Shown: positions 16,150-25,106 of the stretch, piece by piece
How positions within the stretch are numbered: position 1 is the first letter of the stretch
How the letters are laid out: each line of letters begins with the position of its first letter
Assembly: GCF_022921075.1 (NCBI RefSeq)
Contig: NZ_CP095050.1
Span: forward strand, 1,860,001 to 1,924,000
Length of the DNA stretch: 64,000 nucleotides
DNA from: Hymenobacter sp. 5317J-9
GTDB taxonomy: Bacteria > Bacteroidota > Bacteroidia > Cytophagales > Hymenobacteraceae
Reading direction: 5' to 3'
Notes under the pieces: generated by a model
Told to the model about the DNA's origin: nothing
Database searches by the model: none
The model's input: the letters and a program-made list of their open reading frames with translations, nothing else
Position numbers and translations under genes: made by a program

Positions 16150-17082
16150 TTATTTCAACTTTCGGATTTTGCCAGTAAGCACCATGCCCAAGAGTGTAGC
16201 CTGATACGCATACACGTTGCCTTCGACGCCGGTAATGCGCACGTGGAGAGTTTTCCCCTGCAGTTGAGGGCCAATGCTACTAGTAGACGAGCGTTGCGTA
16301 AGGTCGTAGCCATCTGCGTTCCACCGAACGCCATACACGATGCGAAGGTCTTTGGCGGCGTGAACCTCGATTTGAGTGGTGTCGGAGCGCTCCACTGTTA
16401 CGGACTTCAGGCTCGATTCAAGGTATTGGAAGCGGCCCGTTCGAAACTTGGCGATGGCGGCGACATCAGGGGCGGTGTAAGGAGCGTCATTTATGTCCAG
16501 TGAGGCAATGAATCGGGCTTGTTGAGCAGCGTGCGCGGTGCTGGATGAATCGTTGGTCAGGCTCTGCAGCAAGTACACGCTTTGCCGAACCCGAAGGGCC
16601 CAGAGCTGGCCTTGCGTCGTCCCGTCACCAGTGGGCGCGTTCAACCGAAACCCAACGTTTAAGCCTTCAAATTTGCCAACCTTAAACCTGGTCTGGTTTA
16701 CGCGAGTGGCTTGCATCGAGGTCAGTGCTCCCTGCGTGATGGTGGTGAAAAACCGGTCCTGGCCCAGCTCCGCTAACCCCGCCAAGGCTTCCCTTGGGAT
16801 TTGGAGCCGCACGATGATGAAAGCGCCCGTGGCGGCAGGCGCAAAGTAGCCTTGCGCCGGATAAGTTCCTTCTGGGGGCAGCGACAACACGTGCGCAGGC
16901 GAGGGCAGTTGCACGGCCAAGTGCTCATCGACCTGAAATGGAACCCAGGGTAGAGGTTCAGTAACCACCGGCGCAAGCAAAGACGCCTCGCTTGGTCGCT
17001 TTTGGGCTTCTGAAAGCGTCGGGAGCGCCACGCCTAAGCATGCGGTAAGCACACCAGTCATCATGTTGTAGAAAAAGCTCAT
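16150..17082 (-). CDS. Exported protein of unknown function, lower GC
   Basis: 310 residues with an N-terminal hydrophobic segment (MTGVLTACLGVALPTLSEAQ) that should be a signal peptide. The body is a mix of strands and helices with no motif I recognise; FEGLNVGFRLNAPTGDG and AKDLRIVYGVRWNADGYDL are the most structured-looking parts. Base composition and codon use are visibly more AT-rich than the adjoining peptidase genes, so it may be an insertion into the cluster by transfer. It keeps the same strand and close spacing (48 bp) as its neighbours. Confidence 0.7.
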   Translation of the reverse strand: MSFFYNMMTGVLTACLGVALPTLSEAQKRPSEASLLAPVVTEPLPWVPFQVDEHLAVQLPSPAHVLSLPPEGTYPAQGYFAPAATGAFIIVRLQIPREALAGLAELGQDRFFTTITQGALTSMQATRVNQTRFKVGKFEGLNVGFRLNAPTGDGTTQGQLWALRVRQSVYLLQSLTNDSSSTAHAAQQARFIASLDINDAPYTAPDVAAIAKFRTGRFQYLESSLKSVTVERSDTTQIEVHAAKDLRIVYGVRWNADGYDLTQRSSTSSIGPQLQGKTLHVRITGVEGNVYAYQATLLGMVLTGKIRKLK

Positions 17083-17130
17083 GCCTAGATTAAGTGCTGA
17101 CGCAGCAATTTAAGAGAATCACCCTGGCCT

Positions 17131-19170
17131 CTACCTACTGAAAGCCGGTGCCGCTGCCCCGTCTGGCGCCAAATACCGGTCGAGCCAGTCCACCCACAGC
17201 CGGTTCCATTCGGCGCTGCGCACGGGGTCGCCGGGCACGTGGGCGGCGATGGGGAAGGCCACGAAGCGCACTGGCACGCCGTTGTCTTGCAGGGCGTGAT
17301 AAAACTTGTAGGCATTGGCAATGGGCACCCGGAAGTCGTGCACGTTGTGCAGAATGAGCGTGGGCGTGTGCCAGCGCCCGGCCCGCGACAGCGGCGACTG
17401 CGCCCGGTAGCGCTCCAGGTTCTCCGCGCTCAGCCAGGGCGAGGGACCGTAGTGCCCGGCGTTGGCCACGTTGTTGTCGCTCAGGTTGTAGCTGTCCAGC
17501 AGGTCTACCACGGCCGAGGCGGCCACGGCGCAGCGCCAGCGGCGCGACTCGCCCATGAGCCAGGCCGTCATAAAGCCACCGTAGGACGCCCCACTCAGGG
17601 CAATGCGGCTGGTGTCGACCCACCCACGCTTTTCGAGCATGGCAATACCGCTTAGCACATCACGCCCCGGCCCGGCGCCGGCATCCTCCCGAATGGCCCG
17701 CTGGAAGGCATAGCCCCGGTTGTCGCTGCCCCGGTAGTTGGGTTGAAACACCACGTAGCCGCGCGCCGCCACGGCCTGCCCCAGCCCATAAAACGCCAGC
17801 CGCGAGGCGTTGGACGGCCCGCCGTGCATCATCAGCACCAGCGGATATTTGCGGGCGGGGTCGAAATCGGGCGGGTAGGTCAGGATGCCGTCGGGGCGCA
17901 GATTATCGGAGGTCCACTCCACGGCTTCCATGCGGCCCAGGGCCAGGGCCGCGGTTTCGTGGTTGAAATCGGTGAGGCGGCGCGGGCTGGCCGCGGGCGA
18001 GGCCAGGTAGTACAGCTCGGCCGGGCGGCCGGGCTCGTTGGCCGTCAGGGCCAGGGCGTTGCGGCGGCCCACGGCCATTTCCACCCAATAGCTGCCGTTG
18101 GGCGATACCGCGCCGAGGTTTAGCCGGTGGCTCTTGCCGTCCAGTCCCAGCTGCCAAATGGCCACGGTGGCCGCGTCGTTGCCGCCCACCAGCAGGCTTT
18201 TGCTGTCGGGGCTCCACAGGGCGCGCTGCAGGTTGCGGTCAAGGGAGCGGCTGAGGTGCCGCACCGGGCCACCCGCGGCGGGCACCACGTCAAATTCCAG
18301 CGACTCGAAATACGGCGCCTCGCGCGGCGTCTGGTAGCTAATCCAGCGGCCGTCGGGCGAGTAAGCCGGCAGGTCGACGCGGTGCGGGGAGCCGGGCAGC
18401 TCCCGGGCCGCACCCGTGGCCACGTCCAGCGTGTAGACTCTGGTTTCCTGGTCGCCGGTTTGGGCACTGAGGCGCAGCACGCACACCAGCGTGCGGCCGT
18501 CGGGCGCCCAGGCGAAGGGGGCCGAAGAATCGTCGGGCAGGCTCAAAGGGCCGTTCGTCAGGCGGCGGGCGGGCGCATCACCGGACGCATTCACCAGCCA
18601 GATGTGGTCGGGGGCGGGCGGGGCGGTGAGGGTGGCACTGCCGTTGCCCACTTCGAAACTGTCGTTGCCCCGGGCGACTTCGGCCGCGTTGGTAGGCGCG
18701 TCGGCCGCGGAGTAGGCGAGGGCCTGGCCGTCGGGGCGCCAGCTGTAGAGCTGCACGTTTTCCACGGCCGTGGTCAGCTGCCGCACCTCGCCCGAAGCCA
18801 GCGTCAGCACAAAAAGCTGGGTGTGCGCGTTTTTGCCCGCGCCGGTACGGGCCAGAAAAGCCACCCGGTCGCCGGTGGGCGACCAGCGCGGCTGCTTCAC
18901 GGTGGGGCGGCCGGCCACCAGCACGCGCTGCCGGCCGGTGGCCACGTCTACCAGCACCACTTCGGCCTCGTTGCGATTGGTGGCGAGGTTGGGGCGCGAC
19001 ACGACGATGAGAATCTGCCGGCCGTCGGGCGAAAGCTGCGGGTCGCCCACGTTCACCAGCCTGCCGATGTCGGCCAGCGCAAAGCGGCGTTGGGCATGGG
19101 CCGCCGGGGCGCCAGCGCTCCACCACAACAAGCTCAGAAGCCACCAGCAATTCAGCAACCGACGTTTCAT
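17131..19170 (-). CDS. Secreted S9 family prolyl-oligopeptidase-like peptidase
   Basis: 679 residues. The signal peptide ends near AAHAQ (residue 26), setting ATG 19170. An N-terminal seven-bladed beta-propeller (about 35-430) shows WD40-like TolB repeats such as DPQLSPDGRQIL and PRWSPTGDRVAF. The C-terminal alpha/beta hydrolase has SGASYGG with S529 as nucleophile, Asp in NVHDFRVPIANAY and His in PIAAHVPGDP. Family S9 enzymes cut short peptides, often acyl- or dipeptidyl-. Its start is 16 bp from the stop of the POT transporter, which implies coupled peptide cleavage and uptake. Confidence 0.9.
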   Translation of the reverse strand: MKRRLLNCWWLLSLLWWSAGAPAAHAQRRFALADIGRLVNVGDPQLSPDGRQILIVVSRPNLATNRNEAEVVLVDVATGRQRVLVAGRPTVKQPRWSPTGDRVAFLARTGAGKNAHTQLFVLTLASGEVRQLTTAVENVQLYSWRPDGQALAYSAADAPTNAAEVARGNDSFEVGNGSATLTAPPAPDHIWLVNASGDAPARRLTNGPLSLPDDSSAPFAWAPDGRTLVCVLRLSAQTGDQETRVYTLDVATGAARELPGSPHRVDLPAYSPDGRWISYQTPREAPYFESLEFDVVPAAGGPVRHLSRSLDRNLQRALWSPDSKSLLVGGNDAATVAIWQLGLDGKSHRLNLGAVSPNGSYWVEMAVGRRNALALTANEPGRPAELYYLASPAASPRRLTDFNHETAALALGRMEAVEWTSDNLRPDGILTYPPDFDPARKYPLVLMMHGGPSNASRLAFYGLGQAVAARGYVVFQPNYRGSDNRGYAFQRAIREDAGAGPGRDVLSGIAMLEKRGWVDTSRIALSGASYGGFMTAWLMGESRRWRCAVAASAVVDLLDSYNLSDNNVANAGHYGPSPWLSAENLERYRAQSPLSRAGRWHTPTLILHNVHDFRVPIANAYKFYHALQDNGVPVRFVAFPIAAHVPGDPVRSAEWNRLWVDWLDRYLAPDGAAAPAFSR

Positions 19171-19186
19171 GGCCGGAAGTAACAAC

Positions 19187-20590
19187 TCAACCCGCCAATT
19201 GCGGCTCGGCGGCGGGGGCCACGTAAGTCTTTTGGGGCAGCCGCGCCGCCACTAAGGCAAACAGTGTCACATTCACAGCCATGAGGCCCACCGTAAACCA
19301 ATAAAAATTGGCGCCGTGCAGGCCGGCCAGCCACCCGCCCCGCGCAATGCTGCCATTGAGCAGGCTCAGGCCAAGGTTGGCGGTCGCAATGGTGAGCACC
19401 CACAGGGCGGTGGTGAGGCTTTTGAAAGCTTTGAGCGCGTGGGTGTACGCGTATTCCAGGCCCGTGATGGCCACCATGATGACGCCGCCCACCAGCACGC
19501 AATAGGCCAGTATCTGCCACCACGCCGAGGGGTGAGCGCCGGCATCGACGCGCAGCTGCACCACGCCGATGATGACCACGGCCAGCGCCGCAATGACCAT
19601 GCCCGCGCCCATGCGCCGCAGCGGCGTCACGCGCACGCCGCGCCGCTGCAGGGCCGGGTAGAGGCCGTAGGTCAGCAGGGGGTTCAGCCCAATGCCAAAC
19701 ACGATGCCCGAGAGCTGAATCTGCTCGGCCAGCGGCCGGAAGCCCGGCCACAGCTCCCGGTTGAGGTGCGTGGCCTGTAGCACCCATTCCGAGGAGCTTT
19801 GCTCGTTCAGCATCCAGAGCACCGGCACGAAAATGAACACGGCCCCAATGCGGCGCAGGGCCGCCCGGCCCTCGCCAGGGCCCAGCGTTTGGCGCAGGCC
19901 GGCGCGCAGGCCAGTGGGCGGCACGCGCACGTAGCGCCGGCGGCCCAGCCAGAAAGTGAAGGCGGCCGTCGCCATCAGCAAACCCGGCACGCCAAAGGCC
20001 ACCGCCGGGCCGTAGTGGGCATAGAGCAGCGGCGTGACCACCGTGGCCAGGGCCGCGCCCACGTCGATGGACATCTGAAACCAGCCAAAAGCCTTGGGCA
20101 GCAGCCCGGCGTTGGCCTGGGTGAACTGGTCGCCGAGGTTGGCCGACACGCTCGACTTGATGCCGCCCATGCCCACGGCCACCACCAGCAGCCCCAGCCG
20201 GAAGCCACTCAGGTCGTCGTGAAAAGCGGCCAGCAATGCGTGCCCGCCGCAGTACAGAATCGACAGATAGAGAATGACGCGGTACTTGCCCAGCACCCAG
20301 TCGGCCAGCAGCGCGCCCACCACCGGCAGGGCGTAGCCCAGCGCCGCAAAGGAATGTACCAAAGCGTTGGCCTGCGCCTCGGCCCCGGGCGTGAGCGTGG
20401 CCTGCTGCGTGGGGTTGAAAAACTGCGCCACCAGAAACGTGGGCAGGATGGTGAGCATGCCGTAGTAGCTGAACCGTTCGGCCACCTCGCTGCCGATGAT
20501 AAACGGCAGGGCGCGCGGGAAACGAGCCGGCCCAGCCGCAGCATCAGCAGCAGGGACTTGCGGGGCGGCAGCAGCGGCGGAAGGCGTCAT
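19187..20590 (-). CDS. POT/PTR family proton-coupled oligopeptide transporter
   Basis: 467 residues and about 12 membrane helices. The first helix carries EVAERFSYYGM, the ExxERFxYY proton-coupling signature of the family. Other family segments include LADWVLGKYRVILYLS and GGIKSSVSANLGDQF (the GTGGIK-type region). It imports di- and tripeptides across the inner membrane. An N-terminal Ala/Pro-rich extension of about 25 residues precedes the first helix. ATG 20590 is used. Placed between two S9 peptidases, it would take up their products. Confidence 0.92.
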   Translation of the reverse strand: MTPSAAAAAPQVPAADAAAGPARFPRALPFIIGSEVAERFSYYGMLTILPTFLVAQFFNPTQQATLTPGAEAQANALVHSFAALGYALPVVGALLADWVLGKYRVILYLSILYCGGHALLAAFHDDLSGFRLGLLVVAVGMGGIKSSVSANLGDQFTQANAGLLPKAFGWFQMSIDVGAALATVVTPLLYAHYGPAVAFGVPGLLMATAAFTFWLGRRRYVRVPPTGLRAGLRQTLGPGEGRAALRRIGAVFIFVPVLWMLNEQSSSEWVLQATHLNRELWPGFRPLAEQIQLSGIVFGIGLNPLLTYGLYPALQRRGVRVTPLRRMGAGMVIAALAVVIIGVVQLRVDAGAHPSAWWQILAYCVLVGGVIMVAITGLEYAYTHALKAFKSLTTALWVLTIATANLGLSLLNGSIARGGWLAGLHGANFYWFTVGLMAVNVTLFALVAARLPQKTYVAPAAEPQLAG

Positions 20591-20609
20591 ACTTAAATGG
20601 CAGAAAAAA

Positions 20610-20718
20610 AGAACGTCATGCCGAGCGTAGCCGAGGCATCTCGCGTGCAATAGTAAACCCAATCGGTTGATTTACTACCACAAGCAAGATGCCTCGGCTA
20701 CGCTCGGCATGACGTTCT
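20610..20718. repeat. Intercistronic palindromic element, copy 1 (subfamily A)
   Basis: Perfect 31-base arms (20610-20640, 20688-20718) starting AGAACGTCATGCCGAGCG, around a 47-base centre that itself contains TAGTAAA/TTTACTA. Lies between the DPP-IV-like gene and the downstream POT gene. Confidence 0.9.
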
Positions 20719-20743
20719 TCTGCTCCCTAATTCTTGCTTCCGC

Positions 20744-23080
20744 CTACTGCACGGCGTTGCGCGGGTCTGCCTTGGGCTGCATCTGGTAATCGTGCGGGGC
20801 CGCGGCGCCGGCCAGGTTCTGCACGAAATAGTCCCAGCGGCGACGCGTCATGTAGGGCGAGTAGGCGCCGTAGCCGTGTTGGGCGTTGGGGAACACCACC
20901 AGGTCGTAGCTCTTGTTGGCCTTGGTGAGGGCTTCGATAACGAGGAAAGTGTTGTAGGGCGGCACGTTGTCGTCCATCAGGCCGTGGGCCAGCATCAGCT
21001 TGCCTTTCAGGTTCTTGGCGAAGGTGGCGTTGGCCTGGTTGTCGTAGTTGGTGGTGCCGTCGGCGTTGGTTTTGAGCAGGCCGAGGTAGCGCTCGGCCCA
21101 GTCGTCTTCGTAGTTGCGGTTTTCGTGGTTGCCCGATTCCGAAATGCCCACCTTGAAGAAATCGGGGTAGCGAAACATGGCCGCCGCCGTGGCGTAGCCG
21201 CCCCCCGAGTGCCCCCAGATGCCGGCGCGGTCGAGGTCGATGTAGGCGTACTTCTGGGCCAGCTGCTTCATGCCGCCTACCTGGTCGGAGAGCGTGTTTT
21301 CGGCCATGTTGCCGTAGCAATTGTCGTGGTAGCTCTTGCTGCGCAAGGGGTTGCAGCTGCCCTCAATCACCACCACCACGAAGCCCAGCTCGGCCAGCGC
21401 CTGGTTGTCGTTGCGGGCCGATACGAACGACCAGCTACCCACACCGCCGCCCTGCGGCCCGGGGTAGATGTAGTTGATAATCGGGTACTTTTTGCTCTGG
21501 TCGAGATTGGTGGGCGTGAACATCAGGCCGTACAGGTCGGTCTGCCCGTCAGCGGCTTTCACCGTGATGGGCGTGGGGGCCTTCCAGCCAGTGGCGGTGA
21601 GGCGCGAAATGTCGGTTTTCTCCAGCGTCGAGAGGAGCTTGCCGTTGGCGTCGCGCAGTACGGTCACGCCCGGCTTGTCGGGCTGCGAGTAGGTATCCAC
21701 GAAGTAGCGGCCCGAGGGCGCCATCATCACCTGGTGGTTGCCGGCTTCGGGCGTGAGCAGGGTAAGGTTTTTCCCGTCGAGCCCCACGCGGTAGAGGTGG
21801 GTGAAGTAAGGGTTGCCGGGCTCGCGGCCATCGGCCAGAAAGTAGGCTTGGCGCTTCTGCTCGTCCACTTTCAGCAGCTGCGTCACCACGAAGTTGCCCT
21901 TGGTAATCTGCTTCTTGACTTTGCCGCTGCCGGCGTCATACAGGTACAAGTGGCCCCAGTTGTCGCGCTCCGAATACCAGATAATCTCCTTGCTCTTGGG
22001 CAGGTAGCGCCAGTTTATTGCGCCCTGGCCCGACTCGTACTGCGTGGCTACGGTTTCCTGAAATACGTCGCGCACCGCGCCGGTGGCGGCATCGGCTACG
22101 CGCACTTTTTCCTCCTTATGGTCGCGCGAGGTCGACACAAACGCCAGCTCGCGGCCGTCGGCGCTCCAGTCCACGTCATCAAAGGTGCCGCTGCTCGAAA
22201 TGTCGTCCGAGAGCGTGCCGCGGTGGGCGTCGGGCGCCATCTGGAAGCGCACCACTTTGGCAGGGTTGACTTCGATGACCACGCGCTCAATCATGGCAAT
22301 GTCCTTGTCGCCGGGCAGCGGGTATTTCCAGCTTTTCAGCGTCGGATGGCCCACGTTGGTGGTCACGAGGTACATGTCGCCCACGTTGCGCTGGTCCTGC
22401 CGGAAGGTGGCGATTTTGCGCGAATCGGGCGACCAGCGCAGGATGGGCTTGTCGCTGTGCGTCCAGCCGGCGTTGTCGGTGGCATAGCCGTAGTCCTTGG
22501 CGCCGTCCGTCGTGAGCTGGGTGAGCTGGTTGGTTTTGGTGTCGCGCACCCACAGGTTGTAGTCCTTGATGAAGGCGGCCAGCTTGCCATCGGGCGACAC
22601 TTCTTCGTTGGCCGTGTTGGCAGCGGCCGGGGCGGTAGCTGCGGGCGTTTCGGGGTTGATTTTACCGCTCACCACGTCGTATTTCCAGCTTTTGCCGGCG
22701 GCGGCGAAGGAAATGGCCTTGGCATCGGGCGAGAAGCTGATGCTGCGGAAGGGCAGGCGGCCGCCCTCGTAGGTTTTGCCGCTGGCCGCCGACAGCGCCG
22801 CCGCCAGCTTGGCCTGGTCGAAGGCGGCGGTGCGGGTTTTGCGGGCCGGGTCCACGAGGACGAACTCGCTGCCCTGGGCCGTGAGGGTGCGGTACCAGAA
22901 CCGACCGTCGGGCAGCCAGTTGGGCTGGCCGGCGCTGTGGTCGATGAGGGCCTGGGTGTTGTAGCTCATGGCGCGCTCGGCGCGGGCGTAGTCGTCGGCC
23001 GTGAGCACCGGCCGCTGCTGGGCCGAAGCGGCCGAGGTAAAAAAAGCGGCCGCGAACAGGGCCGGTACAAGCTTGTGCAT
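20744..23080 (-). CDS. Dipeptidyl peptidase IV-like S9 peptidase, secreted
   Basis: 778 residues, the length of DPP-IV family enzymes. The signal peptide (LVPALFAAAFFTSAASAQ) fixes ATG 23080. A beta-propeller (about 40-500) with LPDGRFWYRTL and RWSPDSRKIATFRQD precedes the catalytic domain. The nucleophile is S625 in WGHSGGGYATAAAM, followed by Asp in GLMDDNVPPYNT and His in NAQHGYG. It releases N-terminal dipeptides, usually X-Pro or X-Ala. The Glu residues that anchor substrate N-termini in DPP-IV are not certain here. It has a plausible own promoter at 23121. Confidence 0.9.
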   Translation of the reverse strand: MHKLVPALFAAAFFTSAASAQQRPVLTADDYARAERAMSYNTQALIDHSAGQPNWLPDGRFWYRTLTAQGSEFVLVDPARKTRTAAFDQAKLAAALSAASGKTYEGGRLPFRSISFSPDAKAISFAAAGKSWKYDVVSGKINPETPAATAPAAANTANEEVSPDGKLAAFIKDYNLWVRDTKTNQLTQLTTDGAKDYGYATDNAGWTHSDKPILRWSPDSRKIATFRQDQRNVGDMYLVTTNVGHPTLKSWKYPLPGDKDIAMIERVVIEVNPAKVVRFQMAPDAHRGTLSDDISSSGTFDDVDWSADGRELAFVSTSRDHKEEKVRVADAATGAVRDVFQETVATQYESGQGAINWRYLPKSKEIIWYSERDNWGHLYLYDAGSGKVKKQITKGNFVVTQLLKVDEQKRQAYFLADGREPGNPYFTHLYRVGLDGKNLTLLTPEAGNHQVMMAPSGRYFVDTYSQPDKPGVTVLRDANGKLLSTLEKTDISRLTATGWKAPTPITVKAADGQTDLYGLMFTPTNLDQSKKYPIINYIYPGPQGGGVGSWSFVSARNDNQALAELGFVVVVIEGSCNPLRSKSYHDNCYGNMAENTLSDQVGGMKQLAQKYAYIDLDRAGIWGHSGGGYATAAAMFRYPDFFKVGISESGNHENRNYEDDWAERYLGLLKTNADGTTNYDNQANATFAKNLKGKLMLAHGLMDDNVPPYNTFLVIEALTKANKSYDLVVFPNAQHGYGAYSPYMTRRRWDYFVQNLAGAAAPHDYQMQPKADPRNAVQ

Positions 23081-23120
23081 AGAATGGAGCAAAAGTGCGG
23101 GAATTCGGAACAATTGGGAC

Positions 23121-23130
23121 CCGAAAGGTA
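23121..23130 (-). promoter_or_regulatory. Putative -7 element of the DPP-IV-like gene
   Basis: Minus strand reads TACCTTTCGG, near the TAnnTTTG consensus, 40 bp upstream of the start codon. Confidence 0.4.
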
Positions 23131-23146
23131 GCGCCGTTTGGCGGGC

Positions 23147-24940
23147 CTAGCGCTGGCGCACGGCCCAGGCGTCCATGCGGCGTTCCAGCACCGAGAGGGG
23201 CATGCTGCCGCCGCTCAGAATCTCGTCGTGAAACGCGCGCTCATCGAACCGCTCGCCGAGCTGCTTCTGGTAGCGGGCGCGCAGCTCCTGCAGCTTCAGG
23301 GCGCCTATTTTATAGGTCAGGGCCTGGGCGGGCAGGGCCAGGTAGCGCTCCACTTCGGCCGTGGCCTCCTGCTCCGAGATGGGCTCGTTGGCCATCAGGT
23401 AGTCCACGGCCTGTTCCGGACTCAAGCCCTTGGCGTGCAGGCCCACGTCGACCACCAGGCGCAGGGCGCGGTGCATCTCGTCGCCCAGCGCCCCAATGCG
23501 TTGGTAAGGGTCTTTGAACAGGCCCAGCTCCGGCCCCAGGCTCTCGCAATACAGCGCCCAGCCCTCGCTGAACGCGGGGTAGGAGGCAAAGCGGCGAAAC
23601 TTGGGCAGGCTGGTGTTTTCCTGCTGCAAGGAAATTTGGTAGTGGTGCCCGGGAATGGCTTCGTGCAAAAACAGCGACTCCATGCCCGAGGTGGTGGCAA
23701 ACTTGGTGGCGTCGGGGATGGGCACGTAGAAAATGCCCGGCCGCGAGCCGTCGGGCGTGCCCCGGTTGTACTCGGCCGACGCCGTGGCGGCCCGAAAAGC
23801 TTCGGTCTGCCGAATCTCAAACGGTGACTTGGGCACCCGGCCAAAGGCCCGGGCCAAATTGGGCGAGAGGCGCGCCTGAATACCGCGAAAGGCATTCAGT
23901 ACCTCGTCGGGGGTTTGGTAGGGGCTGAAGCGCGGGTTGGTGTTCAGGTAAGTAAAAAACGCTGGCAGCGTGCCCCGGAAGCCCACGCGCCGCTTCAGTA
24001 GCTCCATCTCGGCCCGAATGCGCTTCACCTCGGCCAGGCCGGTTTGGTAGATGGCGTCGGGCGTGCGGTCGGTGGTGGTCATCAGGTGCACCTGGTAGCG
24101 GTATAGCTCGGCCCCGCCGGGCACGTCGCTCAGGCCGGCGCTGGTGCGGGCCTGGGGCAGATACTCGGTTTGCAGAAAGTCGGCCAGCTTGCGATAGGTG
24201 GGCACCAGCTCCGTTTGGATGGCCTCGCGGTACGCCGCCGTTAGTCGCGCCTTGTCGGCGGCCGAAAAGTCGGCCGGAAACCGCGTCACCGGGGCATAGA
24301 ATACGCTTTTGGTTGCGTCCGTGGTCACGTAGACTTGCAGCTGAGGTACCGTGCGCAGCACCAGCACGCGGGGCAGCACCACGGCCGCCTTCATGCCCAG
24401 CCGGAAGTTGACGATGGCCGAGTCAGCCCAGGCCGGAAACCGGCCCACCCGCGCCAGCCAGTTGTCGTAGTCGCGCACGGTGCGAAAAGGCTGCGCCCCG
24501 GTGCCGCCGCCCAGCTGCCCCAGCATGCTGGGCACGCTGTTGAACTGGGCAAACGGTAGCATCCATAGGTTCAGGCGCAAGCCCTCAAGGCGGGTGCGCA
24601 TGTCGTACTGAAAGATGTCGTAGCTGAGCTTGTCTTCGGCCGAAAGGCGGGCCCGGTCAATGTTGAGCAGGTCGTTGAGGTAGCGGCGGTACAGCCGCTG
24701 CTGCTGCTGCCGGAAGGCCTGGGTCTGGTCGTTGGGCAGGCGGTCGTTGTAGCGGTTGTCGCCCTGGGCCATGGCCAGCAGCGGAAACAGCCGGGCCCGG
24801 TCTTCCCAATAGGCATTGAAGAGGTTGGCCAGCAGCACCCCGGCGGGGTTGGCGGCACGGCCGGCCGCAGGCGTCTGGGCCGCCACGGGGCGCGCCCACA
24901 GCAGCCAGGCCCCCAGCAATACAAACGCCAACTTGCCCAT
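23147..24940 (-). CDS. DUF885-family secreted hydrolase, copy 1
   Basis: 597 residues. Signal peptide MGKLAFVLLGAWLLWARPVAAQ; the ATG at 24940 is preferred over a GTG one codon earlier. DUF885 proteins carry a metallopeptidase-like motif seen here as H426-E-A-I-P-G-H-H, with a downstream Glu in GWALYCESLGPELG. They are thought to be zinc-dependent carboxypeptidase-like enzymes, but few are characterised. No lipobox, so periplasmic or secreted, unlike copy 2. It is adjacent to, and co-directional with, its paralogue at 25107 and with the S9 peptidase. Confidence 0.87.
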   Translation of the reverse strand: MGKLAFVLLGAWLLWARPVAAQTPAAGRAANPAGVLLANLFNAYWEDRARLFPLLAMAQGDNRYNDRLPNDQTQAFRQQQQRLYRRYLNDLLNIDRARLSAEDKLSYDIFQYDMRTRLEGLRLNLWMLPFAQFNSVPSMLGQLGGGTGAQPFRTVRDYDNWLARVGRFPAWADSAIVNFRLGMKAAVVLPRVLVLRTVPQLQVYVTTDATKSVFYAPVTRFPADFSAADKARLTAAYREAIQTELVPTYRKLADFLQTEYLPQARTSAGLSDVPGGAELYRYQVHLMTTTDRTPDAIYQTGLAEVKRIRAEMELLKRRVGFRGTLPAFFTYLNTNPRFSPYQTPDEVLNAFRGIQARLSPNLARAFGRVPKSPFEIRQTEAFRAATASAEYNRGTPDGSRPGIFYVPIPDATKFATTSGMESLFLHEAIPGHHYQISLQQENTSLPKFRRFASYPAFSEGWALYCESLGPELGLFKDPYQRIGALGDEMHRALRLVVDVGLHAKGLSPEQAVDYLMANEPISEQEATAEVERYLALPAQALTYKIGALKLQELRARYQKQLGERFDERAFHDEILSGGSMPLSVLERRMDAWAVRQR

Positions 24941-25052
24941 CACCGCGCGAATAAGCCGGCAATGTACGCTTTATTGCGTCGGAATGCCATCAGAAGGCCG
25001 TTTTTACCTGCTGAGCCCCGGCTTCCCAAGGCTTTTCGGGGCCGGGCCAAAC

Positions 25053-25085
25053 AAAAAAGCGACCCGCCGAAGCCGGCGAGTCGCT
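25053..25085 (-). terminator. Intrinsic terminator after DUF885 copy 2
   Basis: On the minus strand a 12-base stem (AGCGACTCGCCG with its partner, one G-U pair) is followed by six T. It separates the two DUF885 genes. Confidence 0.8.
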
Positions 25086-25106
25086 CTCGAAAGGGGGAGG
25101 CGAAGC

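Noticed and set aside
20610-20718. Palindromes as ordinary Rho-independent terminators
   Set aside because: Arms are too long, the centre is conserved, and there is no T-run after the stem; a termination effect is still possible.
20792-23131. 779-codon plus-strand open frame opposite the DPP-IV-like gene
   Set aside because: Length is due to high GC and codon bias on the other strand; amino-acid composition is not protein-like.
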